In this document: one piece after another, positions 1 to 7,635 of the stretch
Position numbering within the stretch: position 1 is the first letter of the stretch
Layout: the number at the start of each line of letters is the position of its first letter
Origin: Deltaproteobacteria bacterium
Lineage (GTDB): Bacteria; JADJOY01
Assembly (NCBI GenBank): GCA_016713535.1
Contig: JADJOY010000054.1
Coordinates: 1 to 36,037, forward strand
DNA length: 36,037 bases
Direction of reading: 5' to 3'
Translations under genes and position numbers: made by a program
The notes under the pieces: model-generated
Databases searched by the model: none
What the model was told of the DNA's origin: nothing
The model's input: the letters and a program-made list of their open reading frames with translations, nothing else

Positions 1-210
1 CCGGCGTCGCTCCAGAGCCTCGCTCTCCAGGGTGGCGCGATGTCGCCGTGGGAGGCGGACCGGTTCGCCAACAAGCCCTACGCGGGAGACGCCGTCGCGC
101 TCCGGCGCTGGGACGACGCAGCCAAGGTCGTCGGCCGCGCCACGCCGGGCCTCGACCACTTCCTGCGCCATGCGGAGCGCTACCTCGCCCGCGCGGCGGA
201 CGCCGCGTGA
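1..210 (+). CDS. HD-domain phosphohydrolase, C-terminal part
   Basis: The reading frame is open from the first base to a TGA at 208-210, so the gene starts outside the window and only its last 69 residues are visible. The tail contains SLALQGGAMSPWEADRF, then KPYAGDAVALRRWDDAAKV and TPGLDHFLRHAERYL. This pattern is typical of the C-terminus of small HD-domain hydrolases of the PhnZ or phosphonate-degradation-associated HDIG type, where the RRWDD.AKV segment follows the metal-binding core. The metal ligands themselves lie upstream and cannot be checked. The stop overlaps the GTG of the pyruvate-kinase-like gene (GTGA), so the two are probably co-translated. The family call is by recalled similarity of the tail only; the substrate is unknown. 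Confidence 0.6.
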   Translation, partial: PASLQSLALQGGAMSPWEADRFANKPYAGDAVALRRWDDAAKVVGRATPGLDHFLRHAERYLARAADAA

Positions 211-2132
211 CCGCCGCGGCTCATCCGGACGAGCTCGCCATGGCCGCGGCGGAGGCGGGCGGATCGAGCCTGCCCACCTGGGATCCGGCCACGCTCGGCG
301 TTCTCATCGCCGAGCTCGACGCGTTGGTGGACGACGCGGTCGAGCTCGAGGCGAGGGTCGCCGCCGACCTCGGCCGCGTTCACCCCGAGCACCGCTCGAG
401 CGCGCGCAACCTCGTCCATTACCTCGCCCTGCGTCGCCGCGACATCCGCGCGCTGCAGAAGAAGCTCGCGGCGCTCGGGCTCTCGTCGCTGGGACGGATC
501 GAGTCACACGTGCTGGGCAACGTGCTCGCGGTGCGCTGCATCCTCGGCCGGCTGGCGGGAATCGACGTCGCGGCGGGCCCGGCGCTCGCGGTCCTCGATT
601 ACCGCCAGGGCAAGGACCTGTTGCACCGTCACACCGACGCGTTGCTCGGCCCTCGTCCTCCGTCCCGCACGGTCCGCGTCATGGTGACGATGCCGGGGGA
701 GGCCGCAGGAGACGCGGCGTGGGTGCGGTCGCTGGTGGCCAACGGCATGGATTGCATGCGCATCAACTGCGCTCACGACGGGCCGGCCGAGTGGCCGGCG
801 ATGATCGCTCACGCTCGTGCGGCGAGCGCCGAGCTGGGCCAGCCCTGCAAGGTCCTCATGGATCTGGCGGGTCCGAAGCTGCGCACCGGCGCGGTCGGTA
901 TCGAGGGCCAGGTGCTCAAGTGGAGGCCGCTACGCGATCGGCGTGGTCTCGTGCTTCGTCCTGCGCGCGTGTGGCTGACCGCGCGCGAAGCGCCGGTCCG
1001 TGCGCCCGCGGCGGCGGGCACCTTGCTCGTCCCAGGTGCGTTTCTGAGCCGGCTGCGGCGGCGCACGCGGCTGCGCCTCGAGGACCTGCGCGGCAAGCGC
1101 CGCGTGTTGCGCGTGGTGGAGCGTGGCGCGGGCGGAGTGTGGGCGGAGGCGAGCGCCACGACCTACCTGGACGCCGCCCGGCCGGTGGGGCTGACGCGGG
1201 TCGCCCTCGGCGGCGCCGACGAGGCCGTGGAAGCGCAGGTCGGTCCGCTGCCGCCCGACGCGGAGGTCGTGCTCCTCGAAGTGGGCGACACGCTGGTGGT
1301 CACGCGTGATCCCGTGCCCGGTCGCGGCGCGCGCCGCGACCGCGACGGACGAGTGGTCGAGCCGGCGCGGATTCCCTGCTCCCTGCCAGAGGTGTTCGGG
1401 GACGTCCGCGCGGGCGAGCCGATCTGGTTCGACGACGGCAAGATCGGCGGCGAGGTGACGAGCGCGAAGTCGGACTACCTGGTGGTGCGGATCACCCACG
1501 CCGACCCGGGCGGCGCGAAGCTGCGCGCGGACAAGGGCATCAACCTCCCCGACACCCAGCTCCGTCTCCCGGCGCTCACCGCCGAGGACCTCGAGAACCT
1601 CGGCTTCGTGGCGCGCCACGCCGATCTGGTGGGGCTCTCGTTCGTGAAGCATCCCGACGACGTCCGGACGCTGCACCGCGCGCTCGACCGGCTCGGCGCC
1701 GGGCATCTCGGCGTGGTGCTCAAGATCGAGACCCGCGCCGCCTTCGATCGCCTGCCCAAGCTGCTTCTCGCCGCGCTCGCCAGGCGCCCCGTGGGCGTGA
1801 TGATCGCGCGCGGTGATCTCGCGGTGGAGTGTGGCTACGAGCGCCGCGCGGAGATGCAGGAGGAAATCCTCTGGCTCTGCGAGGCCGCGCACGTGCCGGT
1901 GATCTGGGCGACGCAGGTGCTCGAGAGTCTCGCGAAAGACGGACGGCCGTCGCGCGCGGAGATCACCGACGCGGCGATGAGCGAGCGCGCGGAGTGCGTG
2001 ATGCTCAACAAGGGTCCGCACCTCCTCGACGCGGTCCACGTGCTCGACGACATCCTGCGGCGCATGGAGGCGCACCAGAACAAGAAGCGCTCCATGTTGC
2101 GGCCGCTCAGGCTCTCGGCGCTGGTGGGTTGA
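207..2132 (+). CDS. N-terminally extended pyruvate kinase-like protein
   Basis: Predicted product of 641 residues. I chose the GTG at 207 because it overlaps the previous stop in a GTGA arrangement; the in-frame ATG at 48 lies inside the upstream gene. Residues 1-150 are a helical extension absent from ordinary pyruvate kinases. The kinase barrel then begins (VMVTMPG, DCMRINCAHD) with the nucleotide and metal segments DLAGPKLRTG (about 217-226), WFDDGKIGGEV (about 405), the catalytic-lysine motif LKIETRAAF (about 505), ARGDLAVE (about 533) and ATQVLESL (about 567). An inserted B-domain of roughly 180 residues lies between DLAGPKLRTG and FDDGK. The chain ends soon after ERAECVMLNKGPHLLDAVHVLDDILRRM, so the usual C-terminal domain, which carries allosteric sites in classical enzymes, is missing. 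Expected reaction: phosphoenolpyruvate + ADP to pyruvate + ATP in the cytoplasm. Active-site segments look intact; activity is inferred. Confidence 0.85.
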   Translation: MTAAAHPDELAMAAAEAGGSSLPTWDPATLGVLIAELDALVDDAVELEARVAADLGRVHPEHRSSARNLVHYLALRRRDIRALQKKLAALGLSSLGRIESHVLGNVLAVRCILGRLAGIDVAAGPALAVLDYRQGKDLLHRHTDALLGPRPPSRTVRVMVTMPGEAAGDAAWVRSLVANGMDCMRINCAHDGPAEWPAMIAHARAASAELGQPCKVLMDLAGPKLRTGAVGIEGQVLKWRPLRDRRGLVLRPARVWLTAREAPVRAPAAAGTLLVPGAFLSRLRRRTRLRLEDLRGKRRVLRVVERGAGGVWAEASATTYLDAARPVGLTRVALGGADEAVEAQVGPLPPDAEVVLLEVGDTLVVTRDPVPGRGARRDRDGRVVEPARIPCSLPEVFGDVRAGEPIWFDDGKIGGEVTSAKSDYLVVRITHADPGGAKLRADKGINLPDTQLRLPALTAEDLENLGFVARHADLVGLSFVKHPDDVRTLHRALDRLGAGHLGVVLKIETRAAFDRLPKLLLAALARRPVGVMIARGDLAVECGYERRAEMQEEILWLCEAAHVPVIWATQVLESLAKDGRPSRAEITDAAMSERAECVMLNKGPHLLDAVHVLDDILRRMEAHQNKKRSMLRPLRLSALVG

Positions 2133-2282
2133 TCGATGTCACCGGGTGGTGGCGTGGTGCCCGCGGGAGTGGGGTGAGGGGATGACGCGAGCGGGAAAAA
2201 TCGTGGTGTTTTCGGCGTGGATCACCTCCGCAGTCGCGGCCTCCGGCTTGCTCTTTCTCCTCGCGGAAGGAGGCGAACGACG

Positions 2283-2660
2283 ATGATCGAGACTGGCAAG
2301 AGCGGCCCGCCGCGGCTCGACACCGCGAAGGGTGCTCTCGAGTCGGCGCCGGACTCGCACGGGTCGAGCGCCGAAGGGGCCGCGCACCTGCGGCTCGAGC
2401 GTGCGCTCACCGCGGAGCTCGCGCGCCTCGCCGACGAGTTCGGCGAGGCGCTCCCGGAACAGCTCGTGGTCGACGAGTTCACGTCGTGCGTCCGCTCGTT
2501 CGAGACCGCACGCATCCGGCTCTACGTGCCGGTCCTGAGCTATCGCAACGCCCGCCAGGCGCTGCGGGCCAGGGCGCTCGCGCTCGTCGTCGAACGGGGC
2601 GAGGACATCACGGGACCGGTGCTGTCGCCGCGCGCCCCGCGACGCGACCCCCGCCGCTGA
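2283..2660 (+). CDS. Small three-helix-bundle dimerization-domain protein
   Basis: 125-residue protein. The ATG at 2283 is preceded by an excellent Shine-Dalgarno (AAGGAGG, 7-8 bases upstream), which decides against the in-frame ATG at 2217. Residues 1-35 are low complexity; residues 37-100 are helical and contain FETARIRLYVPVLSYRNAR near residues 73-91. This signature recurs in the gene at 29774-30007 (FRAARIQLFVPILSYRHAR), so the two are paralogues. The signature resembles the small 'three-helix bundle dimerization domain' found in many high-GC bacteria, sometimes fused to low-molecular-weight phosphatases. No catalytic motif is visible, so a protein-protein interaction role is likely. It stands alone between the pyruvate kinase gene and a terminator-like hairpin. 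Confidence 0.7.
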   Translation: MIETGKSGPPRLDTAKGALESAPDSHGSSAEGAAHLRLERALTAELARLADEFGEALPEQLVVDEFTSCVRSFETARIRLYVPVLSYRNARQALRARALALVVERGEDITGPVLSPRAPRRDPRR

Positions 2661-2669
2661 CCGCACGCC

Positions 2670-2701
2670 GCCGGCGCGGCGGCGCTCCGCGCCGCGCCGG
2701 C
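2670..2701 (+). terminator. Terminator-like hairpin after the three-helix-bundle gene
   Basis: A perfect 12-bp GC stem (2670-2681 with 2690-2701) and an 8-base loop begin 10 bases after the stop codon. No T-run follows, so it may be an imperfect intrinsic terminator or simply a stable RNA 3' end. Confidence 0.5.
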
Positions 2702-2825
2702 CGGCCTCCCACAAGTCGCCGTCGCGTCGCGACGTCGTCACGGGTGCGTCACGCCCCACACCGCTTCGCGCGGTACAAACCACGGCTCCGAACGGCGCAG
2801 CGTCGCGCCGTCGCGCCGGGGCCTC

Positions 2826-3908
2826 GTGGACATCGTCGAAGCGACCAACAAGTACGAAAGCTGGTTGTCGCGGCACGTGGACGTCGTGAGCGACGACGTC
2901 GAGGTGAAGCACGCCTCGATGCGGGAGTCTCTCGGGCACTTCTTCCGCGCGACGTACCCGCGCTGGTGCGAGTTGTGGCCCGATCGCTGCGCCGCGGTGG
3001 CGACGCTCCCGAGCGTGGTCGCCGCAGGCGACCTGCACGTCGACGCATTCGGAGTGTGGCGAGACGACGACCATCGCCTGGTGTGGGGCGTCTTCGACCT
3101 CGACGAGGCGTGGTGGCTGCCTTTCACCCACGACCTGGTCCGTCTCGGCCTGAGCGTGAAGCTCGCGATCGAGAGCGGCCACATCCGACTCGACGAAGAG
3201 CACGCGCTCGCGGCGCTGCTCGACGGCTACCGCGCCGCGCTCGAGCGCGGCGGCGAGCCTTTCGTCCTCGCCGAGCGCCACGAACACCTCGCCGCCCTCC
3301 TGCAGGACCGGGTCCGCGCGGCGGCGCGGTTCTGGCGCGCAGTCGAGGGTGCGGTGCTGGTGCCACGCGCCAGTATCCCGGAAGCCTTGCGCCGCGCGCT
3401 GAGCCGCTCGCTGCCGCGCGACTGCAAGATCGTGGGCTTCGGTCACCGGCTGGGCGCGCCGGGCACTCTCGGACGGCCTTCCTTCGTGGCGTGGGGCTCG
3501 TGGCGAGGCTCTCTGGTCGGACGCGAGGTCCGTCTCGCGACCCCCCCAGCCGTGGCGTTCGCCTCCCGGGCGGGGCGCGTACGCGCCGATGTCTTGGATC
3601 GACTACGCCGCTCGCCGACGCGCGCCGACGACCCGTCGCTGCGGATCGAGGCCGACGGGTGGGTCCTCCGGCGCGTGGCCCCCGACTGCACGCAGGTCGA
3701 GCTCGCCTCGCTGCCCTCGGGTCGTCACGACGCGAGACTGCTGGGCGCGATGGGCCAGGAGACCGCGAACCTCCATCTCGCCACACGCCCCGCGGTCGAG
3801 CTCCTCGAAGCCCTGGACGGGCTGCCGCCGAGCTGGCTGGCGGACTCGGTCACGGCGATGGGCGAGGCGCTGCGCGCCGACTGGGCGCGCTGGTGCGCGC
3901 CGCGCTGA
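2826..3908 (+). CDS. DUF2252 family protein with altered catalytic-type loop
   Basis: 360 residues from a GTG at 2826; the start aligns with the MDIVEA start of the convergent paralogue (3912-5009). The family carries a GDLHxxNFG loop followed by a DFDEA segment, reminiscent of the HGDxxxxN and DxD loops of aminoglycoside-phosphotransferase-like kinases; this comparison is recalled from family knowledge. Here the loop reads AGDLHVDAFGVWRD (about 67-80), with Ala74 in place of the Asn, and the second loop reads VFDLDEAWWLPF (about 89-100) instead of INDFDEAHPLPW. The rest of the family framework is kept (HDLVRLGLSVKLA, LGRPSFVAWGSW, the C-terminal MGQETANLHLA). It ends 3 bases from the stop of the convergent paralogue. 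Function is unknown; the Asn loss suggests altered or lost nucleotide or metal binding. Confidence 0.8.
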   Translation: MDIVEATNKYESWLSRHVDVVSDDVEVKHASMRESLGHFFRATYPRWCELWPDRCAAVATLPSVVAAGDLHVDAFGVWRDDDHRLVWGVFDLDEAWWLPFTHDLVRLGLSVKLAIESGHIRLDEEHALAALLDGYRAALERGGEPFVLAERHEHLAALLQDRVRAAARFWRAVEGAVLVPRASIPEALRRALSRSLPRDCKIVGFGHRLGAPGTLGRPSFVAWGSWRGSLVGREVRLATPPAVAFASRAGRVRADVLDRLRRSPTRADDPSLRIEADGWVLRRVAPDCTQVELASLPSGRHDARLLGAMGQETANLHLATRPAVELLEALDGLPPSWLADSVTAMGEALRADWARWCAPR

Positions 3909-3911
3909 GCG

Positions 3912-5009
3912 CTAGCGACGCTCGGTCCGCTGCGCGCGGCGCCACGACTTCCAGTCGTGGCGGGTGGCCTTCGCCATGCGCTTGGCGAGCTTCAGGAGCC
4001 ACGTGCTCTTGCGCCCCTCGAGGTCGCGCAGCACGTGCTCGGTGGCGCTCGGGCTGGCCAGGTGGACGTTGGCCGTCTCGAAGCCCATCGCCGCGAGCAA
4101 TCGATACTCGTCTCGTCGCCGCGGCAGGCGCGCGAGGTCGATCTTCTGGCAGTCGGCGGCGAGGCGCCGCACGATCCACGAACCGTCCACTCGCAGCGTC
4201 GGGTCCGCGGCGCGCACTGCGTGGCGCACGAGATGTCTGGCGTCGATCCGCCCTCGCGGGTTGCCCGACGCCCACACCACCGCCGATGGCACGAGCGCCT
4301 TGGCCTCGCGTGCCACGATCGCTCCCGACCAGTCGGCGAGTGCCACGTAGCGGGGGCGACCGAGGCTGCCGAGCCCGGCGCGGCGCACCGCGAGCCGTAG
4401 GTCGAGGCCGGGGCCCGGCATGGCGCGGTGGAGCACGTCGGCGACGGACCGCACCTCCTTGGGGGGGGCGTTCGGCAGCGCAGAGAGCTTGCGCCAGTAG
4501 CGTGCTGCGTCGCGGGTCTGGCGGGCCGCCAGGTTGCGCAGCCACACGTTCCCTTCGGCCAGGACGACGGGACGTCCGCCGCTGCTCAGGCCGGCGGCGT
4601 AGCCGTGCACGATCGCGGCGCACGCTTCGCCCGGCTCGACCTGGAGGTGTCCCTCCTCGATCGCGAGGAGGGCGCTGGTCGCTAGGCGCACCAGGTCGCT
4701 GGTCCACGGCAGCGGGTGTGCCTCGTCGAAGTCGTTGATGCCCCAGGCCAGCCGCCCGTCGGCGTCGCGCCAGGTGCCGAAGTTCTCGATGTGGAGGTCG
4801 CCTACCGAGATCACGCGCCGCGTCGAGGTCTCGCCGGGCAGCTCGCGCGCCCACAGCTCCGGCCAGCGGAAGAAGGTGGCACGCAGGAACGGGAAGGCTC
4901 CGGCCACCATCCGACGGTGCTTCCGCTCGAGCGCCCCGGCGCCGACGCGCACGTGCCCGGCGAGCCAGCGCTCGTACCCTTCGACGGCTTCGACGATGTC
5001 CATGGCCAT
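3912..5009 (-). CDS. DUF2252 family protein
   Basis: 365 residues, convergent with its paralogue at 2826-3908. Start is ATG at 5009 (MAMDIVEA) or the second ATG at 5003, which matches the paralogue better. It keeps the conserved loops SVGDLHIENFGTWRD (Asn76) and INDFDEAHPLPWTSDLVRLATS (Asp93, Asp95), which resemble metal and nucleotide-binding loops of kinase-fold phosphotransferases. Further conserved blocks are LGRPRYVALADWSG and AMGFETANVHLASP near the C-terminus, followed by a basic tail (KRMAKATRHDWKSWRRAQ). The biochemical role of this family is not established to my knowledge, so no reaction is assigned. The upstream region (5010-5223) is shared with the divergent phosphoesterase gene and must hold both promoters. 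Confidence 0.82.
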   Translation of the reverse strand: MAMDIVEAVEGYERWLAGHVRVGAGALERKHRRMVAGAFPFLRATFFRWPELWARELPGETSTRRVISVGDLHIENFGTWRDADGRLAWGINDFDEAHPLPWTSDLVRLATSALLAIEEGHLQVEPGEACAAIVHGYAAGLSSGGRPVVLAEGNVWLRNLAARQTRDAARYWRKLSALPNAPPKEVRSVADVLHRAMPGPGLDLRLAVRRAGLGSLGRPRYVALADWSGAIVAREAKALVPSAVVWASGNPRGRIDARHLVRHAVRAADPTLRVDGSWIVRRLAADCQKIDLARLPRRRDEYRLLAAMGFETANVHLASPSATEHVLRDLEGRKSTWLLKLAKRMAKATRHDWKSWRRAQRTERR

Positions 5010-5223
5010 GTTCGCTCATCGCGGCGTGCGGGGTCGGCGGTGATCGGCCGCGCGCGGGTGCCGATCCGGCAGTTCGATGAAGCCCGGCCGTGGTGACGGA
5101 GCCGCGACGGCTCGCCGTCGCACCGGTGACGTTCGTACGCGGCGGTCGGTGACGGCGCGGTGTTTCCAAGCCCCGACGCGAGCGTCACCGGCGTGTCATC
5201 CGCCTCGGGCAAATCCCGAACCC
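5010..5223. promoter_or_regulatory. Divergent intergenic region with a short palindrome
   Basis: This 214-base gap separates the divergent DUF2252 and phosphoesterase genes. It contains a hairpin of 8 bp with a 2-base loop at 5104-5121 (GCGACGGC and GCCGTCGC) and repeated GGTGACG/CGTCACC elements around 5123-5192. I see no clear -35/-10 pair. A regulator site is possible but unsupported beyond the symmetry. Confidence 0.3.
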
Positions 5224-6270
5224 ATGATACGCGCTCGTCGGTCGGCCTCCTCGCTCGTCGTGGTGATCCCGCTCGTGCTCGCGTGGTTCGCCTCGGGCTG
5301 CAGCGGCAGCGGCGCGACCGGCAACCCTTCGGTCGGAGCGAACGGGCTGCCGGCGTTCACCGGTGTGTGGACGATCGTGTTCGAGAACCACAGCGACTGG
5401 TACATGCTCAACCACGCCGATGCGGTGAACTTCCGCGCGCTCACCGCCGAGTGGGCGAGCGCCGGCAACTACCGCGACATCACGCATCCCTCGCTGCCCA
5501 ACTACATCGAGATGGCGTGCGGCTGCAACGACGAGCACGCCTCGTGGACCCGCCTCGACGAGCCGGCCTCGAACCTCCTGAACACCAACCCGAACCGGCT
5601 CTTCCCCGAGCCGAGTCTGGGCGGACAGCTCGAGCAGGCGGGGATCGAGTGGCGCGCGTACACGCAGGACTCGACCCCCGGCAGCAAGCTCGGGCCGTGC
5701 ACGATGAACAACTCGGGGCACTACGTGTCGCGGCACGTGCCGTTTCTCTATTTCCAGGACGTGTTCGGCACGCAGACCGACCCGTACGGCGAGCGCGACG
5801 AGTTCGGCAACCCGCTCGATCCGGACCACATCCCGGTGTGCGTCAACCGCGTCCATCCGTTCGGCGACTTCAAGGGCACGGCCAACGACCCCACGCCGAG
5901 CGGCGACTTCTACTGGGACCTCGGCCAGCAGGCGATGCACTACTACTGGATCACTCCAGACCAGGTCTACAACATGCACGACGGCCCGGTGTCCGAGGGC
6001 GACTACTTCCTCGGCAAGGTGGTCGACCACATCATGGGCAGCGCCCAGTGGCAGGCCGGCGGAGTGATCTTCCTCACCTTCGACGAAGGCGACCTGTGGT
6101 TCCACGACATCCTGTTCGTCGCGATCTCGCCCTACTCGAAGCGCGGCTACACCTCGCCGATCGCGTACGACCACGACAACTTCCTGGCCACGATCGAGGA
6201 CATCTACGGCCTTCCGCGCCTCGGCCAGGCGCAGGGCGTGCCCAACATGGCCGACCTCTTCGAGCCGTGA
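5224..6270 (+). CDS. Secreted phosphoesterase lipoprotein (acid phosphatase/phospholipase C type)
   Basis: 348 residues from ATG 5224, which opens a signal peptide: MIRARR, a hydrophobic core (SSLVVVIPLVLAW), then a lipobox-like ASGC with Cys26. The mature part fits the phosphoesterase family of bacterial acid phosphatases and phospholipases C (PF04185 type): VWTIVFENHSDWYM near the N-terminus (metal-binding Glu-Asn), DITHPSLPNYIEMACG, VIFLTFDEGD (metal-binding Asp/Glu) and the C-terminal YDHDNFLATIEDIYGLPRL (His-Asp). All metal-ligand motifs are present, so a metal-dependent hydrolysis of phosphomonoesters or phosphodiesters at the cell envelope is likely; the substrate is not predictable. 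Several cysteines in the mature domain suggest extracytoplasmic disulfides. The gene is followed after about 20 bases by a hairpin of the window's REP-like family. Confidence 0.85.
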   Translation: MIRARRSASSLVVVIPLVLAWFASGCSGSGATGNPSVGANGLPAFTGVWTIVFENHSDWYMLNHADAVNFRALTAEWASAGNYRDITHPSLPNYIEMACGCNDEHASWTRLDEPASNLLNTNPNRLFPEPSLGGQLEQAGIEWRAYTQDSTPGSKLGPCTMNNSGHYVSRHVPFLYFQDVFGTQTDPYGERDEFGNPLDPDHIPVCVNRVHPFGDFKGTANDPTPSGDFYWDLGQQAMHYYWITPDQVYNMHDGPVSEGDYFLGKVVDHIMGSAQWQAGGVIFLTFDEGDLWFHDILFVAISPYSKRGYTSPIAYDHDNFLATIEDIYGLPRLGQAQGVPNMADLFEP

Positions 6271-6289
6271 CGGCGGATCTGGCTCGGAG

Positions 6290-6344
6290 GGCCCGCCGTC
6301 GGCGGGCCGTGCCGGGTCGGGCACGGACCGCCAGGGGGTGGTCC
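6290..6344 (+). repeat. REP-like GC palindromes after the phosphoesterase
   Basis: Two hairpins follow the stop at 6270. The first is GGCCCGCCG-T-CGGCGGGCC (6290-6308, nine perfect pairs), preceded by the CTCGGAG flank shared with other copies. The second (6325-6344) pairs GGACCGCC with GGTGGTCC through one G-U pair. They belong to the same palindrome family as the copies at 20679-20841 and 23808-23864. They could act as terminators or as REP-type intergenic repeats. Confidence 0.6.
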
Positions 6345-6402
6345 CGGGATCGCGATGGTTCGGCGTCGACCGTGTCCGCTGCTCGGCGGGCTCGCGTCGG
6401 CG

Positions 6403-6431
6403 GGCTCGCGCCCGCCGCTACACGGGCGGTG
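6403..6431 (+). repeat. 29-bp direct repeat, left copy
   Basis: Bases 6403-6431 are repeated exactly at 6894-6922, on either side of the poly-C block. The unit begins GGCTCGCGCCCGCC and ends ACGGGCGGTG and can fold on itself. Exact repeats bracketing a low-complexity stretch are a common signature of assembly trouble. Confidence 0.75.
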
Positions 6432-6490
6432 CGATCGGCGCGCGATCACGCGCACAGAGACCGTCGACGTCGGCGATGGGAGCGGCGTCT

Positions 6491-6846
<356 letters not shown>

Positions 6847-6893
6847 CTGCTGCGCTCGTGGGGCGCCGCCGGCGCCGCCGCGCGCTCCCGGCA

Positions 6894-6922
6894 GGCTCGC
6901 GCCCGCCGCTACACGGGCGGTG
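6894..6922 (+). repeat. 29-bp direct repeat, right copy
   Basis: Exact second copy of 6403-6431, on the other side of the poly-C block and shortly before the end of the damaged lyase copy. Confidence 0.75.
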
Positions 6923-6982
6923 CCGACGCGGCGGGCGAGTTGACGCTCGCCCTAGCCAGCCGGAACGAGCCTGCTCCCAGGC

Positions 6983-7630
6983 CTAGCCGGCCGGCGCGAG
7001 CGGCACCGACAGGTAGACCCCGAACTCCGCCACGAAGCTCACGCTCACGCAGGCGTGGACCCGGCCCTGCTTGTCGTCGAAGGCGAGACGCTCGCCGACG
7101 GGGAAGGCGGCTGGTGCCCCAGCCACGCCCCGGTCGATGTGCACGCCGCACGAGCCGTCAACGCGAACGCCACGGAAGTCGTCAGGCGTCACGTCATCGC
7201 CGGGTCTGGCGAGCAGCGCCACGAACGCACGGCGCGCGCGGAAGAAGACCTGGCCGCCGTCGGGGTGGTAAGTTGGCCTCGTGGGTGAAGAGCCGTGACG
7301 TGTCTGCCGGCGTGCGATCGTCGCGCGCCGTCGCCGGATCGGCGAACCAGCCGGTGAGGTAGCGCCGGCCGACGGCGTGGTTCACGGCCCACAGCCGCTC
7401 GCCGGTGCGCGCCATGTCGAAGGTGCCCTCGACCACGCCACCTTCGGCGCCGGTGCCGGGGACGAGCGGTCGGCGCCCGTTCACGGGCCACGGCACAACC
7501 GTGACCTCGGCGGCGTCGAAGTCGCGCACCAGGCGGCCAGAGCCGGCGAGGTTGGCTGGCGTGGCGACGCGCCGCCGCACCTCGTGAACCCGCGCCTCGC
7601 CGCGTTCGATCGAGGGGGCTGCTTCGAGTA
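6983..7630 (-). pseudogene. Frameshifted second copy of the ureidoglycolate-lyase-like gene
   Basis: This stretch is nearly identical to the intact gene at 17150-17860. The N-terminal half reads normally (GEARVHEVRRRVATP to SRLFTHEAN, about 7617-7275) and the C-terminal part is recovered in another frame (MALLARPGDDVTPDDF to YLSVPLAPAG, 7222-6983). Between about 7120 and 7275 at least six one- or two-base differences in length break the frame, including damage to the VWHQPLFP motif. In the first 350 bases almost all differences from the intact copy are indels rather than substitutions, which is more typical of consensus error than of genuine decay. The true start is missing: the 5' end abuts the stop of the FG-GAP gene at 7636. 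Either a recent broken duplicate or an intact truncated gene with poor sequence. Confidence 0.7.
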
Positions 7631-7635
7631 GGACG

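Noticed and set aside
2486-4738. Long plus-strand open frame across both DUF2252 genes and beyond
   Set aside because: Its Arg/Pro/Gly-rich translation is a shadow of the real frames, which carry family motifs on both strands.
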